Source of the DNA: UBA9715 sp964553375
Lineage (GTDB): Bacteria > Actinomycetota > Coriobacteriia > Coriobacteriales > Eggerthellaceae
NCBI GenBank assembly: GCA_964553375.1
Contig: CAZKKN010000043.1
Location: 1-13,481, forward strand
DNA length: 13,481 nucleotides
Direction: 5' to 3'
This document shows positions 1 through 5,201 of this stretch, one piece after another. How positions within the stretch are numbered: the stretch's first letter is position 1; every line of letters starts with the position of its first letter. The notes beneath the pieces were generated by a model. It searched no databases and had not been told where the DNA came from. It was given only the letters and a program-made list of their open reading frames with translations. The translations under genes were made by a program, and so were the position numbers.

Positions 1-247
1 TCCCCGACAAATGATGGTTTATGCAATAACAGAAAGGACGCTTGGGAATACCAAAGCGATGGGTCATCCTGTGTTTTGCTAAAGAAATAATTGGCCTAGC
101 ATTTGTCCCACTAGTATATAATGGAACAAATGTTCTTATACTTAAGCGAGTGCGTATCAAAAACCCTAGCAAACGATACATGTGTGGACGTTTCGGAATG
201 ATTTGAATAAAGAACGGGTTATCTAAAGAAGCGATTGGAGGTGTCAC
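1..247. other. AT-rich left-edge region, no gene called
   Basis: This stretch precedes the RhuM-Fic gene. Two plus-strand frames are open from the left edge, ending in TAA at 88-90 and at 80-82. A minus-strand ATG at 67 also reads out of the left edge. All three are under 31 residues and none has a recognisable motif or a well placed ribosome binding site, so I call no gene. The end of an island gene could still lie here. The supported content is the inverted repeat with a TATAAT core at 100-132 and the strong Shine-Dalgarno sequence at 237-243 that belongs to the next gene. Confidence 0.5.
100..132. promoter_or_regulatory. inverted repeat around a TATAAT hexamer, candidate promoter-operator
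   Basis: CATTTGTCCCA (100-110) faces TGGAACAAATG (122-132). These are 11-bp arms with one mismatch around an 11-nt spacer. The spacer and the first base of the right arm contain a perfect TATAAT at 117-122. No good -35 sits at normal spacing; TTGGCC at 91-96 is 20 nt away. The site lies about 125 nt upstream of the RhuM-Fic start, so a repressed promoter for that gene is the natural reading, but this is inference. A second -10-like TATACT lies at 137-142. Confidence 0.4.
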
Positions 248-1207
248 ATGTCCATGCGAACAAATAGCAATCAGATTGTCTTGTTCGAATCGGCTGACGG
301 GGCGGTTGAACTCAATGTCACCGTCGATGCCAACAAAGATGAAGTGTGGCTGAATCGTAGCCAGATGGCTGTATTGTTTGACCGCGATGTTAAAACTATC
401 GGGAAGCATATCTCGAATGCCTTGAAGGAAGAGCTCAATGAAGCTTCTGCTTCAACTGTCGCAAAATTTGCGACAGTTCAAACCGAGGGTGTAAGAGAGG
501 TAAAACGAGAAGTCGAATACTATAATCTCGACGTCATCATATCGGTGGGTTATCGCGTTAAGTCGCAGCGCGGAATCGAGTTCAGGCGTTGGGCGAATGA
601 TGTGCTTCGCAGATATATTGTCGACGGTCGTGCTGAAAACGAGCGCAGACTAAAGCAACTTTCTCAAACTATTGCCCTTATCGAGCGCGTTTCTGTCGAA
701 TTAGATGCCAATCAAGTGCTTGAGGTTGTAAAAAGCTATGCATCAGCCCTCGGGCTTCTTGACGATTACGACCACCAGCGCGTTGTCAAGCCGTCGGGAA
801 GCAATGCTGTTTACACGCTTGATTACGATGAGTGCCGCGAGCTGATCGAGACCTTAAGGTTCAATGACGAAAGCGATCTTTTCGGCTTCGAGAAGGACGA
901 GTCTTTCAAAAGCAGTATTGCAGCAATCTATCAGTCTTTTAGTGGCGAGGATGTGTATCCGTCTGTTCAAGAAAAGGCGGCGAATCTTCTCTATTTCATT
1001 GTGAAGAATCATTCGTTTGTCGATGGAAACAAGCGAATTGCAGCAACCATCTTTCTGTATTTCTTAGAAAAGAACGGGTTGCTCTATAGAGACGGGCAGA
1101 AGATCATGAGCGATAGCGCTCTTGTGGCGACAACTATCATGATTGCCGAGTCGAAGCCAATGGAAAAAGACATTATGACTTCGCTCGTTATGAACTTTCT
1201 TATGTGA
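248..1207 (+). CDS. RhuM family protein with C-terminal Doc/Fic domain
   Basis: This is a 319-residue two-domain protein. The N-terminal part, about residues 30-125, is RhuM-type. It has a helix-turn-helix-like segment (VWLNRSQMAVLF, about 33-44, continuing to about 55) and the family block YYNLDVIISVGYRVKS at 91-106. The C-terminal part, about 190-319, is a Doc-like Fic domain with the motif HSFVDGNKR at 255-263. The GNKR form, rather than GNGR, resembles Doc of phage P1, which phosphorylates EF-Tu, more than AMP-transferring Fic enzymes. The reaction here is therefore not certain. The start is well supported by GGAGGTG at 237-243, 4 nt before ATG. No partner antitoxin ORF is visible in the 247 nt upstream or just downstream. 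The gene is AT-richer than those to the right of 1375 and lies on the island side of a tRNA-fragment junction, so horizontal transfer is likely. The in-gene palindrome at 454-478 may be its own operator. Confidence 0.88.
   Translation: MSMRTNSNQIVLFESADGAVELNVTVDANKDEVWLNRSQMAVLFDRDVKTIGKHISNALKEELNEASASTVAKFATVQTEGVREVKREVEYYNLDVIISVGYRVKSQRGIEFRRWANDVLRRYIVDGRAENERRLKQLSQTIALIERVSVELDANQVLEVVKSYASALGLLDDYDHQRVVKPSGSNAVYTLDYDECRELIETLRFNDESDLFGFEKDESFKSSIAAIYQSFSGEDVYPSVQEKAANLLYFIVKNHSFVDGNKRIAATIFLYFLEKNGLLYRDGQKIMSDSALVATTIMIAESKPMEKDIMTSLVMNFLM
454..478. repeat. 25-bp perfect palindrome inside the RhuM-Fic coding sequence
   Basis: AACTGTCGCAAA (454-465) and TTTGCGACAGTT (467-478) are exact reverse complements around a single A at 466. 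The site covers codons T70-V77 (TVAKFATV). The synonymous codons for Thr (ACT/ACA), Val (GTC/GTT) and Ala (GCA/GCG) differ in exactly the way needed to make the DNA symmetric. From memory, RhuM relatives share a similar peptide here, so the symmetry may be partly family-wide. It could be an operator for the protein's own HTH, an RNA hairpin, or a coincidence of conserved residues. Confidence 0.75.
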
Positions 1208-1334
1208 TGAGATGGGGGTGCGCATGGGTGCATTATTTATTTAAATATACCGCAATCTGCGTAATAGACTTAGTGCAAAGTACCAGTTCAAAGACATAAT
1301 CTCTCTTACTTTACGTTCAACCAAGATTACTCTC

Positions 1335-1374
1335 AAAGCGGAGGTCGCCGGTTCGAATCCGGTCGGAGCTACCA
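1335..1374 (+). other. tRNA 3'-half fragment, integrative-element attachment site
   Basis: The sequence reads as the 3' part of a tRNA. It has the anticodon-stem 3' strand AGCGG (1337-1341), the variable loop AGGTC, a T-arm GCCGG-TTCGAAT-CCGGT (1347-1363), acceptor strand CGGAGCT, discriminator A and encoded CCA (1372-1374). Upstream bases do not form the anticodon-stem 5' strand, the D-arm or the expected AGCTCCG acceptor strand, so this is not an intact gene. Integrases that target tRNA genes leave exactly this kind of duplicated 3' end. The native terminator lies to the right, so the island is on the left and the rebuilt full tRNA should be outside the window. The amino-acid identity is not fixed; AAAGCGG would fit a Thr(UGU)-like anticodon arm. 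Confidence 0.8.
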
Positions 1375-1383
1375 GAAGCTTTC

Positions 1384-1422
1384 GAGGTCAGCAGGTTATT
1401 CTTGCTGGCCTCTTCTCATTTC
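1384..1422 (+). terminator. rho-independent terminator behind the tRNA 3' end
   Basis: GAGGTCAGCAGG (1384-1395) pairs with CTTGCTGGCCTC (1401-1412) as a 12-bp stem with two G-U pairs and a TTATT loop. A pyrimidine-rich tail, TTCTCATTTC, follows. It sits 9 nt after the tRNA CCA end, so it is most simply the original terminator of the tRNA gene and marks the chromosomal side of the island junction. Confidence 0.7.
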
Positions 1423-1518
1423 CGAATGCCTTAGGTGCAAAAAAGTGCGAATCGTTCCCGCTGCTTCCGATCCAGGGGCTGCCTTCGCAGGCGCCTTTCT
1501 CTGTGACTGCGAGGCGTC

Positions 1519-2232
1519 TTAGCCGTTGGTGACGGTTCCCGATCCGCGCAGGTCAATGGGCTCTCCTTCAAAGGTGGGAGGAATCTGCATCAGCACGTAG
1601 AAGAAGTCCTTCGAGCGAGCAGGCGCTTCGCGGATGTCCCAAAGGGGTTGTTGCGCGAATGTGTGGAAATCAGAGGGGACGCCCACGGCATCAACTCCCA
1701 ATCCCGCTGCATCGTAGAGCGCTCGATAGAGGTGATACGTTTGGGTGGACACGATGATGCGCTCTGCCCCGAATATGCTTTTCGCCCGGTACATGCTCTC
1801 GTAGGTGGAAAAACCCGCGTGGTCGCAGAACAGGTCCTCTTCCGGCACGCCCTTATCCAAGGCGTATCGCTTCATCCCATCCAACTCGTCATAGGATGGA
1901 GAGCCGTGGTCCCCGCTCAGGATGATCTTCGGTGCAGCCCCTGCGCGGTAAAGCGCGATAGCGTTATCGAGCCTGTCGCAGAGGATGTCGGAAGGGGTGC
2001 CGTCAGGGCGCACGTAGGCCCCAAGAACGAGGATGGCATCGGCGCCATGGCCGCCCGCCTCATCAGCGGATACGATACGCGGGGATGTCTTCCCTACAAC
2101 CACGGCGTTGGTGATTCCCAGCACGACCGCGACCAGCGCCACGCAGCCGCCGATGGCTTTGGCCGCGGTGTGCAGGATCTTGCTCCGGGCGCTTCGGGGA
2201 GCCCGTTTCGCACTGTGCGCTTCACGTCTCAT
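1519..2232 (-). CDS. SanA/YdcF-type DUF218 membrane-anchored protein
   Basis: From the ATG at 2232 this is a 237-residue protein. A basic N-terminus is followed by one membrane segment (AIGGCVALVAVVLGITNAVVV) and a DUF218 domain facing outside. Family hallmarks are visible in order: DAILVLGAYV, CDRLDNAIALYRAG, IILSGDHGS, YDELDGMKRYALDKGV, DHAGFSTYESMYRAK, STQTYHLYRAL and EAPARSKDFF. E. coli SanA (about 239 residues) has the same layout. It is linked genetically to envelope barrier function and vancomycin exclusion at high temperature; its biochemical activity is unknown to me. The start is uncertain: the ORF runs on to a GTG at 2256, which adds 8 residues, and neither start has a clear Shine-Dalgarno. 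The gene stands alone on the minus strand with about 100 nt of chromosomal DNA between it and the tRNA terminator. Confidence 0.85.
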   Translation of the reverse strand: MRREAHSAKRAPRSARSKILHTAAKAIGGCVALVAVVLGITNAVVVGKTSPRIVSADEAGGHGADAILVLGAYVRPDGTPSDILCDRLDNAIALYRAGAAPKIILSGDHGSPSYDELDGMKRYALDKGVPEEDLFCDHAGFSTYESMYRAKSIFGAERIIVSTQTYHLYRALYDAAGLGVDAVGVPSDFHTFAQQPLWDIREAPARSKDFFYVLMQIPPTFEGEPIDLRGSGTVTNG

Positions 2233-2447
2233 GGCACCGATGGTATCAGACAGCACCTGGCTACGCTGCGTTTTTCGGCTTCCTTTGGCATATCTTCATA
2301 GGTTGTATTGGAGACGGGGTGAGCAATGATTGATCCAAGGCGCGTCATCTGCGGTGGAACCGCGGTCACTTCGATCGAACTCTGCGTCTCAGATACACGG
2401 TTTTGCCGGCTATCCGAAAAATGGGCTAGAAACATTGGCTTTTTGCC

Positions 2448-2538
2448 TCGAGAGTATGGTCGGAATCGGGATATTCATACTATCACCGTCGAAAGTATGG
2501 CATTTTCCGCTCTGTGGCTTGCTCAACCATACTTTCGA
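2448..2538. repeat. three copies of a 12-bp TCGA(A/G)AGTATGG repeat, one inverted
   Basis: TCGAGAGTATGG at 2448-2459 and TCGAAAGTATGG at 2489-2500 are direct copies differing at one base. CCATACTTTCGA at 2527-2538 is the exact inverse of the second, giving a 12-bp perfect stem with a 26-nt loop. The first copy could pair alternatively with the third. The function is unknown. It could be a protein-binding array or the remnant of a small mobile element. Confidence 0.6.
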
Positions 2539-2544
2539 GGCGAA

Positions 2545-2581
2545 AACGCGATGTAATCCGCAGGGAAAATGGATAGAGCGG
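2545..2581. repeat. dispersed intergenic repeat, left copy
   Basis: This copy shares a core, ATCCGCAGGGAAAATGGATA, with the opposite strand at 13273-13307. Flanking identity runs from AACGCGATG on one side to GCGG on the other. The two copies differ by TA versus CG and by one or two extra bases near the end. Two near-identical copies about 10.7 kb apart, both outside long genes, suggest a repeat family present elsewhere in the genome. Confidence 0.65.
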
Positions 2582-2697
2582 TCAAAATGCTCATGGGGTC
2601 GCAAGGAAAGATTAGCGGGATTCGGGAATCCGCCGACAACGCGATAGGGAGCGATGTGGATGCTCGCCTAAAGAAGATAGGTTTCAAATGCCCATAG
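2569..2697 (+). CDS. possible 42-residue small protein
   Basis: ATG at 2569 opens a frame to TAG at 2695-2697. It encodes a basic peptide beginning MDRAVKMLMGSQGKISGIRE and ending in DARLKKIGFKCP. AGGG lies about 4 nt upstream of the ATG, which is a short spacing. The start lies inside the dispersed repeat, so the apparent initiation region may only be repeat sequence. The composition looks protein-like (alternating hydrophobic and charged residues, one Cys near the end), but I recognise no family. It could be the tail of a degraded gene. Confidence 0.25.
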   Translation: MDRAVKMLMGSQGKISGIRESADNAIGSDVDARLKKIGFKCP

Positions 2698-2760
2698 AAT
2701 GCATACCGCGATACTTCAATTCGTGCTTCCAGGTGGATTGAAGGCAGAAAGGGGCTTGCG

Positions 2761-3687
2761 TTAAACAATATAACGTTGCAGTTTTCTGGCATGCTCCTTA
2801 TGCAGAGACAAACAGCTCAGGAAGTCGGAAAAGGGGATGTATTCGAGAGTGAAGCAGATGTCCAAGTTGGCGAATAACATACAAATCGGCTCAACTGTCT
2901 CTCGGAGAATTTCGTATTGCTCGTGCTCCTCAGAAAGCATCGAGAGATATCTTCCTTGGTAACAGCCGAGCTTCTCAGGGTTTGCCATTTCCCAAACACA
3001 GTTCACAAGATGCAAATGGGAAGGAAGCGACTCGCCGGATATCCTTCGTTGGTAGCAGTTTGAGTAGATTGCCAATAAATGTTTCAGCATTTGAAATGCA
3101 TCATAACGATACAGTTTGGGTGCAATACGATTAGATGTATCCCTTGCTTCAGTGGATAAATCGCCGAAAGCGGAGACGAATTTCAACGCCGCATTCTCTG
3201 GGATTAGGTAGTTTGCGGCATCCAGATAGGGATATCGAAGCCCACTGGCTTTACCGAGAATCCATTCGGCAAGTTTCATTTCACAATAGATCTCCGTCTT
3301 TCCTTCTTCGGAGATAAGGAAAGCGTCAAGATTCGCCTTCTTGGAGTTATTGGCTAATGTAGGTAGCTGATACTCAAAAGTGACTTGGTATTCCCCGGAA
3401 GGCAAAAACGGGTTTTCTGTAATAGCCACAGGGGTATCACCAAGAAGATTGAAGGTCATCGCCGACGAAGATCGAAGGGACCTCATTTTTGTTTCCAGCT
3501 CGTTCCCGTCACCTTCGCTATATCTCTCGCGGTGTTCAGATGACATCGCAATCACAAGGTTATCATTGAGATCTTTGAGGTAGTAAGGCGCTTGGGTTTT
3601 ACTTGCTGATCCCCCAAAGCAGCGATCACCTATCACCTCTAAATAGCGAAGCTTGAGTGCATCCATGAAGGTCGACTGAAAAGACAT
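2761..3687 (-). CDS. PD-(D/E)XK nuclease-like protein (PGN_0703-type putative restriction endonuclease)
   Basis: The chosen 308-residue protein starts MSFQSTFMDALKLRYLEVIG. A GGAG sits 5-6 nt before this ATG. The open frame extends to an ATG at 3804 (347 residues), but that extension has no Shine-Dalgarno. The catalytic signature is a conserved Asp at about residue 121 (NLDAFLI), then ...IYCEMKLAEW with Glu136 and Lys138: the D-(x)14-E-x-K pattern of PD-(D/E)XK nucleases. An upstream SSSAMTFNLLGD segment and a TFEYQLPTL strand match what I recall of the PGN_0703 family of putative restriction endonucleases, whose activity has not been shown to my knowledge. No methyltransferase or specificity subunit is adjacent. 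The gene is less GC-rich than its right-hand neighbours, with rare codons such as ATA and AGA, which suggests transfer. It could have another nuclease role. Confidence 0.65.
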   Translation of the reverse strand: MSFQSTFMDALKLRYLEVIGDRCFGGSASKTQAPYYLKDLNDNLVIAMSSEHRERYSEGDGNELETKMRSLRSSSAMTFNLLGDTPVAITENPFLPSGEYQVTFEYQLPTLANNSKKANLDAFLISEEGKTEIYCEMKLAEWILGKASGLRYPYLDAANYLIPENAALKFVSAFGDLSTEARDTSNRIAPKLYRYDAFQMLKHLLAIYSNCYQRRISGESLPSHLHLVNCVWEMANPEKLGCYQGRYLSMLSEEHEQYEILRETVEPICMLFANLDICFTLEYIPFSDFLSCLSLHKEHARKLQRYIV

Positions 3688-3830
3688 TAGGCTCCAATCC
3701 ATTGCAATTCTCAAGAATAATATAGGATCGGTCGAATGCAGAGTGCGTATAACCATAGGCGTGCCTGCAAAGCAGTTTTTCGAATGCATTAACGCTGTGC
3801 ACATCGATTATCGGATTCGATCGTCTGAGT

Positions 3831-4550
3831 TTATCCCTCGACCAATGGGGCGAGCATCAGCTCTCCAACGTAGAGCTTTGCCGCAGGCGCTAGAAGTCCT
3901 GGCTTCACTGCGAGCATCGTCAGCGTCGCAGTGGCCCGGATACAATCGAGGGCGCTTGAGCCCGTTTGCGCATTCAGGCCGCTTGGTGCATCGATTGACA
4001 GAATCGGAACCCCCATTTCGTCGGCGGCTGCATTCGCTGCGCGGATCCAATGGGCATAAGGCGCCCTTACCTCGTCATGGGCGAATCCCGTTCCCAGGAT
4101 GGCATCCACGATAATGCCGGCATCACTCAGCACCCTTTCGATATCTGCCTCATCAGGGGAAACGTGAAGCTCAAATTCTCGATGTCCCGCCGCGTCTAGG
4201 GCGGCTGATCGCGCCGGTTCAGCATCGATGGACTCCGGGGGCAGCTTGGTGACGAGAATCACCTCGTGCCCATAGCGGCAAAGCGCTTCTGCCGCTACCC
4301 ATCCATCTCCGCCGTTGTTGCCCGATCCCGCAAGGATGACCATTGGTTTCTCGGCGGTTTCGCCATTGAGGGTAAGTAGTTCATGGGCAACGTGGGCGAC
4401 GCTATTCCCCGCGTGGGTCATTAGCTCCAAAAGCGACGTGCCGGCAGCCTCGAGCTTCTTTTCGCGGGCGACGACATCGCAAACATCCGAAACCGGGAAG
4501 TCAATCGCGTCCTCGCTATGGGGAAGTGGCTGAGTATAGATGCATTTCAT
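3831..4550 (-). CDS. nnrE: NAD(P)H-hydrate epimerase (YjeF_N domain)
   Basis: This is a stand-alone YjeF_N-domain protein of 239 residues. It interconverts the R and S forms of damaged, hydrated NAD(P)H so that the partner ADP/ATP-dependent dehydratase can restore the cofactor. Signature segments are visible: MTHAGNSVAH (44-53), VILAGSGNNGGDGWVAAEAL (71-90), VDAILGTGF (148-156) and LSIDAPSGLNAQTG (184-197). Asp187 lies in the substrate/K+ region. Many bacteria fuse this domain to a C-terminal dehydratase; here the protein stops after the epimerase domain, so nnrD should be elsewhere. The start at 4550 has an excellent Shine-Dalgarno (GGAGGAAAGCC-ATG). The frame continues to 4676 without initiation signals. 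The gene points left, and the nuclease-like start follows 143 nt downstream, so joint transcription is possible. Confidence 0.9.
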   Translation of the reverse strand: MKCIYTQPLPHSEDAIDFPVSDVCDVVAREKKLEAAGTSLLELMTHAGNSVAHVAHELLTLNGETAEKPMVILAGSGNNGGDGWVAAEALCRYGHEVILVTKLPPESIDAEPARSAALDAAGHREFELHVSPDEADIERVLSDAGIIVDAILGTGFAHDEVRAPYAHWIRAANAAADEMGVPILSIDAPSGLNAQTGSSALDCIRATATLTMLAVKPGLLAPAAKLYVGELMLAPLVEG

Positions 4551-4682
4551 GGCTTTCCTCCATCGATTACACCACAATGCTGCAACGTAGGTTGCCACGC
4601 AATGCTGCGCCGCGGCTTGCGTCGCTCTATTCTGCAGCGTCCTATTAAAGATAGCACCGCTGAGATTCTCGCGCACAAGATG

Positions 4683-4852
4683 GGGGGAGTAGTTGAGTTA
4701 AGGGCGTTTATGGGAGGTTTTGGCGGCGAAAAGAGCATCGTATTTCAAGTCGCATTTTCGTTTCACCAGGTCAGACGCTTGAGACGTTTTCATCGGGTTG
4801 CTTCGAATCAGAAAAAACCTCCCATAAACGCCCTTAACTCAACTACTCCCCC
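4683..4852. repeat. 39-bp perfect inverted repeat around 92 bp (MITE-like or invertible element)
   Basis: The left arm (4683-4721, starting GGGGGAGTAGTTGAGTTAAG) and the right arm (4814-4852, ending in the reverse complement of it) are identical over 39 bp. The 92 bp between them encode nothing recognisable. Pairing stops cleanly at both ends: position 4682 is G against G4853, and 4722 is G against A4813. I see no target-site duplication and no recombinase or transposase in the window. Candidates are a non-autonomous mobile element, an inverton between divergent genes, or a long RNA hairpin. The segment contains only weak promoter-like sequences, such as TTGAGA near 4779 on the plus strand. 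Confidence 0.85.
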
Positions 4853-4867
4853 GGTTTTCAGCAAGCT

Positions 4868-4899
4868 GGCTCTGCCATATGCGGGCTCTGCCATATGCG
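4868..4899. repeat. tandem duplication of a 16-mer
   Basis: GGCTCTGCCATATGCG occurs twice back to back, at 4868-4883 and 4884-4899, with no mismatch. It begins 16 bp to the right of the inverted repeat element. Each copy contains a CATATG palindrome. A recent slippage duplication or a two-site binding element are both possible. Confidence 0.75.
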
Positions 4900-4991
4900 G
4901 TGTGAGCAGATCTGGAAGGTGGAGCGAAAGCTGCGTAGCTTCTGAACGCGGCAATTCTGATTCTCGGCATTGGAGATATAGTTTGGGTGCA

Positions 4992-5021
4992 TTGTTCGAA
5001 TGCTGACCTGTGAGGTAAAAT
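4992..5021 (+). promoter_or_regulatory. candidate sigma70-type promoter for the membrane protein gene
   Basis: TTGTTC (4992-4997) and TAAAAT (5016-5021) are spaced by 18 nt and point toward the gene starting at 5202. Transcription would begin near 5028, giving a GC-rich leader of about 170 nt that includes the 5059-5118 repeat. This is a prediction from hexamers only. Confidence 0.4.
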
Positions 5022-5058
5022 AAAAGAGCTTCATTTGCAGGGGACGGCGCAGCAGTGC

Positions 5059-5118
5059 GCCGAGGTAAGGCTCCAGCGGTGCAGCGGCGCCCGCCGTGCC
5101 GAAGCAAGGCTTCAGCGG
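5059..5118. repeat. imperfect direct repeat in the leader of the membrane protein gene
   Basis: GCCGAGGTAAGGCTCCAGCGG (21 nt, 5059-5079) recurs as a variant at 5098-5118 with four differences. The period is 39 nt. A related GGCGCGAAGC motif then appears twice (about 5117 and 5140). This whole GC-rich block lies between the predicted promoter and the Shine-Dalgarno. It may be duplicated leader structure or remnant coding sequence. Confidence 0.5.
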
Positions 5119-5201
5119 CGCGAAGCAGGACGTCGCAACGGCGCGAAGCGATACGGCATACCAGCGCCTGCGGTTTTCTCGGTTGATGCGAGGAGGTTGC
5201 G

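Larger units (their letters stand above)
2257..2760. other. repeat-rich intergenic region without a convincing long gene
   Basis: About 500 bp lie between the SanA-like gene and the nuclease-like gene. Open frames of 60-105 residues exist on both strands but overlap one another and show no family motifs. Recognisable content is the TCGA(A/G)AGTATGG repeat set (2448-2538), a dispersed 35-bp repeat (2545-2581) and a possible 42-residue ORF (2569-2697). There is also a GC-rich imperfect hairpin around 2617-2636 (GCGGGATTC facing GAATCCGC). The hairpin has no T-run, so I do not call it a terminator. Confidence 0.6.
4551..5201. other. 650-bp intergenic region with repeats and a promoter
   Basis: This is the divergent region between nnrE (-) and the membrane protein gene (+). 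I see no convincing gene. Short frames here read through the inverted repeat on both strands and give the same spurious peptide (INALNSTTPP) from both arms. It holds the 39-bp inverted repeat element, a tandem 16-mer, a candidate sigma70 promoter and a GC-rich imperfect repeat just before the membrane protein. Two direct copies of CAATGCTGC (near 4577 and 4602) flank a small GCAAC/GTTGC hairpin close to the nnrE start. Confidence 0.6.

Noticed and set aside
1..90. Three short open frames touching the left edge (two plus, one minus)
   Set aside because: Each is under 31 residues, they conflict with one another and none has a motif or well placed ribosome site. A truncated gene cannot be excluded, but none can be chosen.
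1648..2329. Long plus-strand frames opposite the SanA-like gene
   Set aside because: They are antisense shadows of a gene with clear DUF218 motifs; the peptides have no family features.
2326..2647. Overlapping plus-strand ORFs of 76 and 105 residues in the repeat-rich gap
   Set aside because: They occupy the same DNA in different frames and run through the repeats, and no conserved motif is visible. The GGGGTGA before 2326 is the only supporting signal.
3688..3804. N-terminal extension of the nuclease-like gene to ATG 3804
   Set aside because: No Shine-Dalgarno precedes it and the extra 39 residues lack family character, while the ATG at 3687 has GGAG at good spacing.
4551..4676. N-terminal extension of nnrE to 4676
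   Set aside because: ATG 4550 has a near-perfect GGAGGA site and the family N-terminus begins there.
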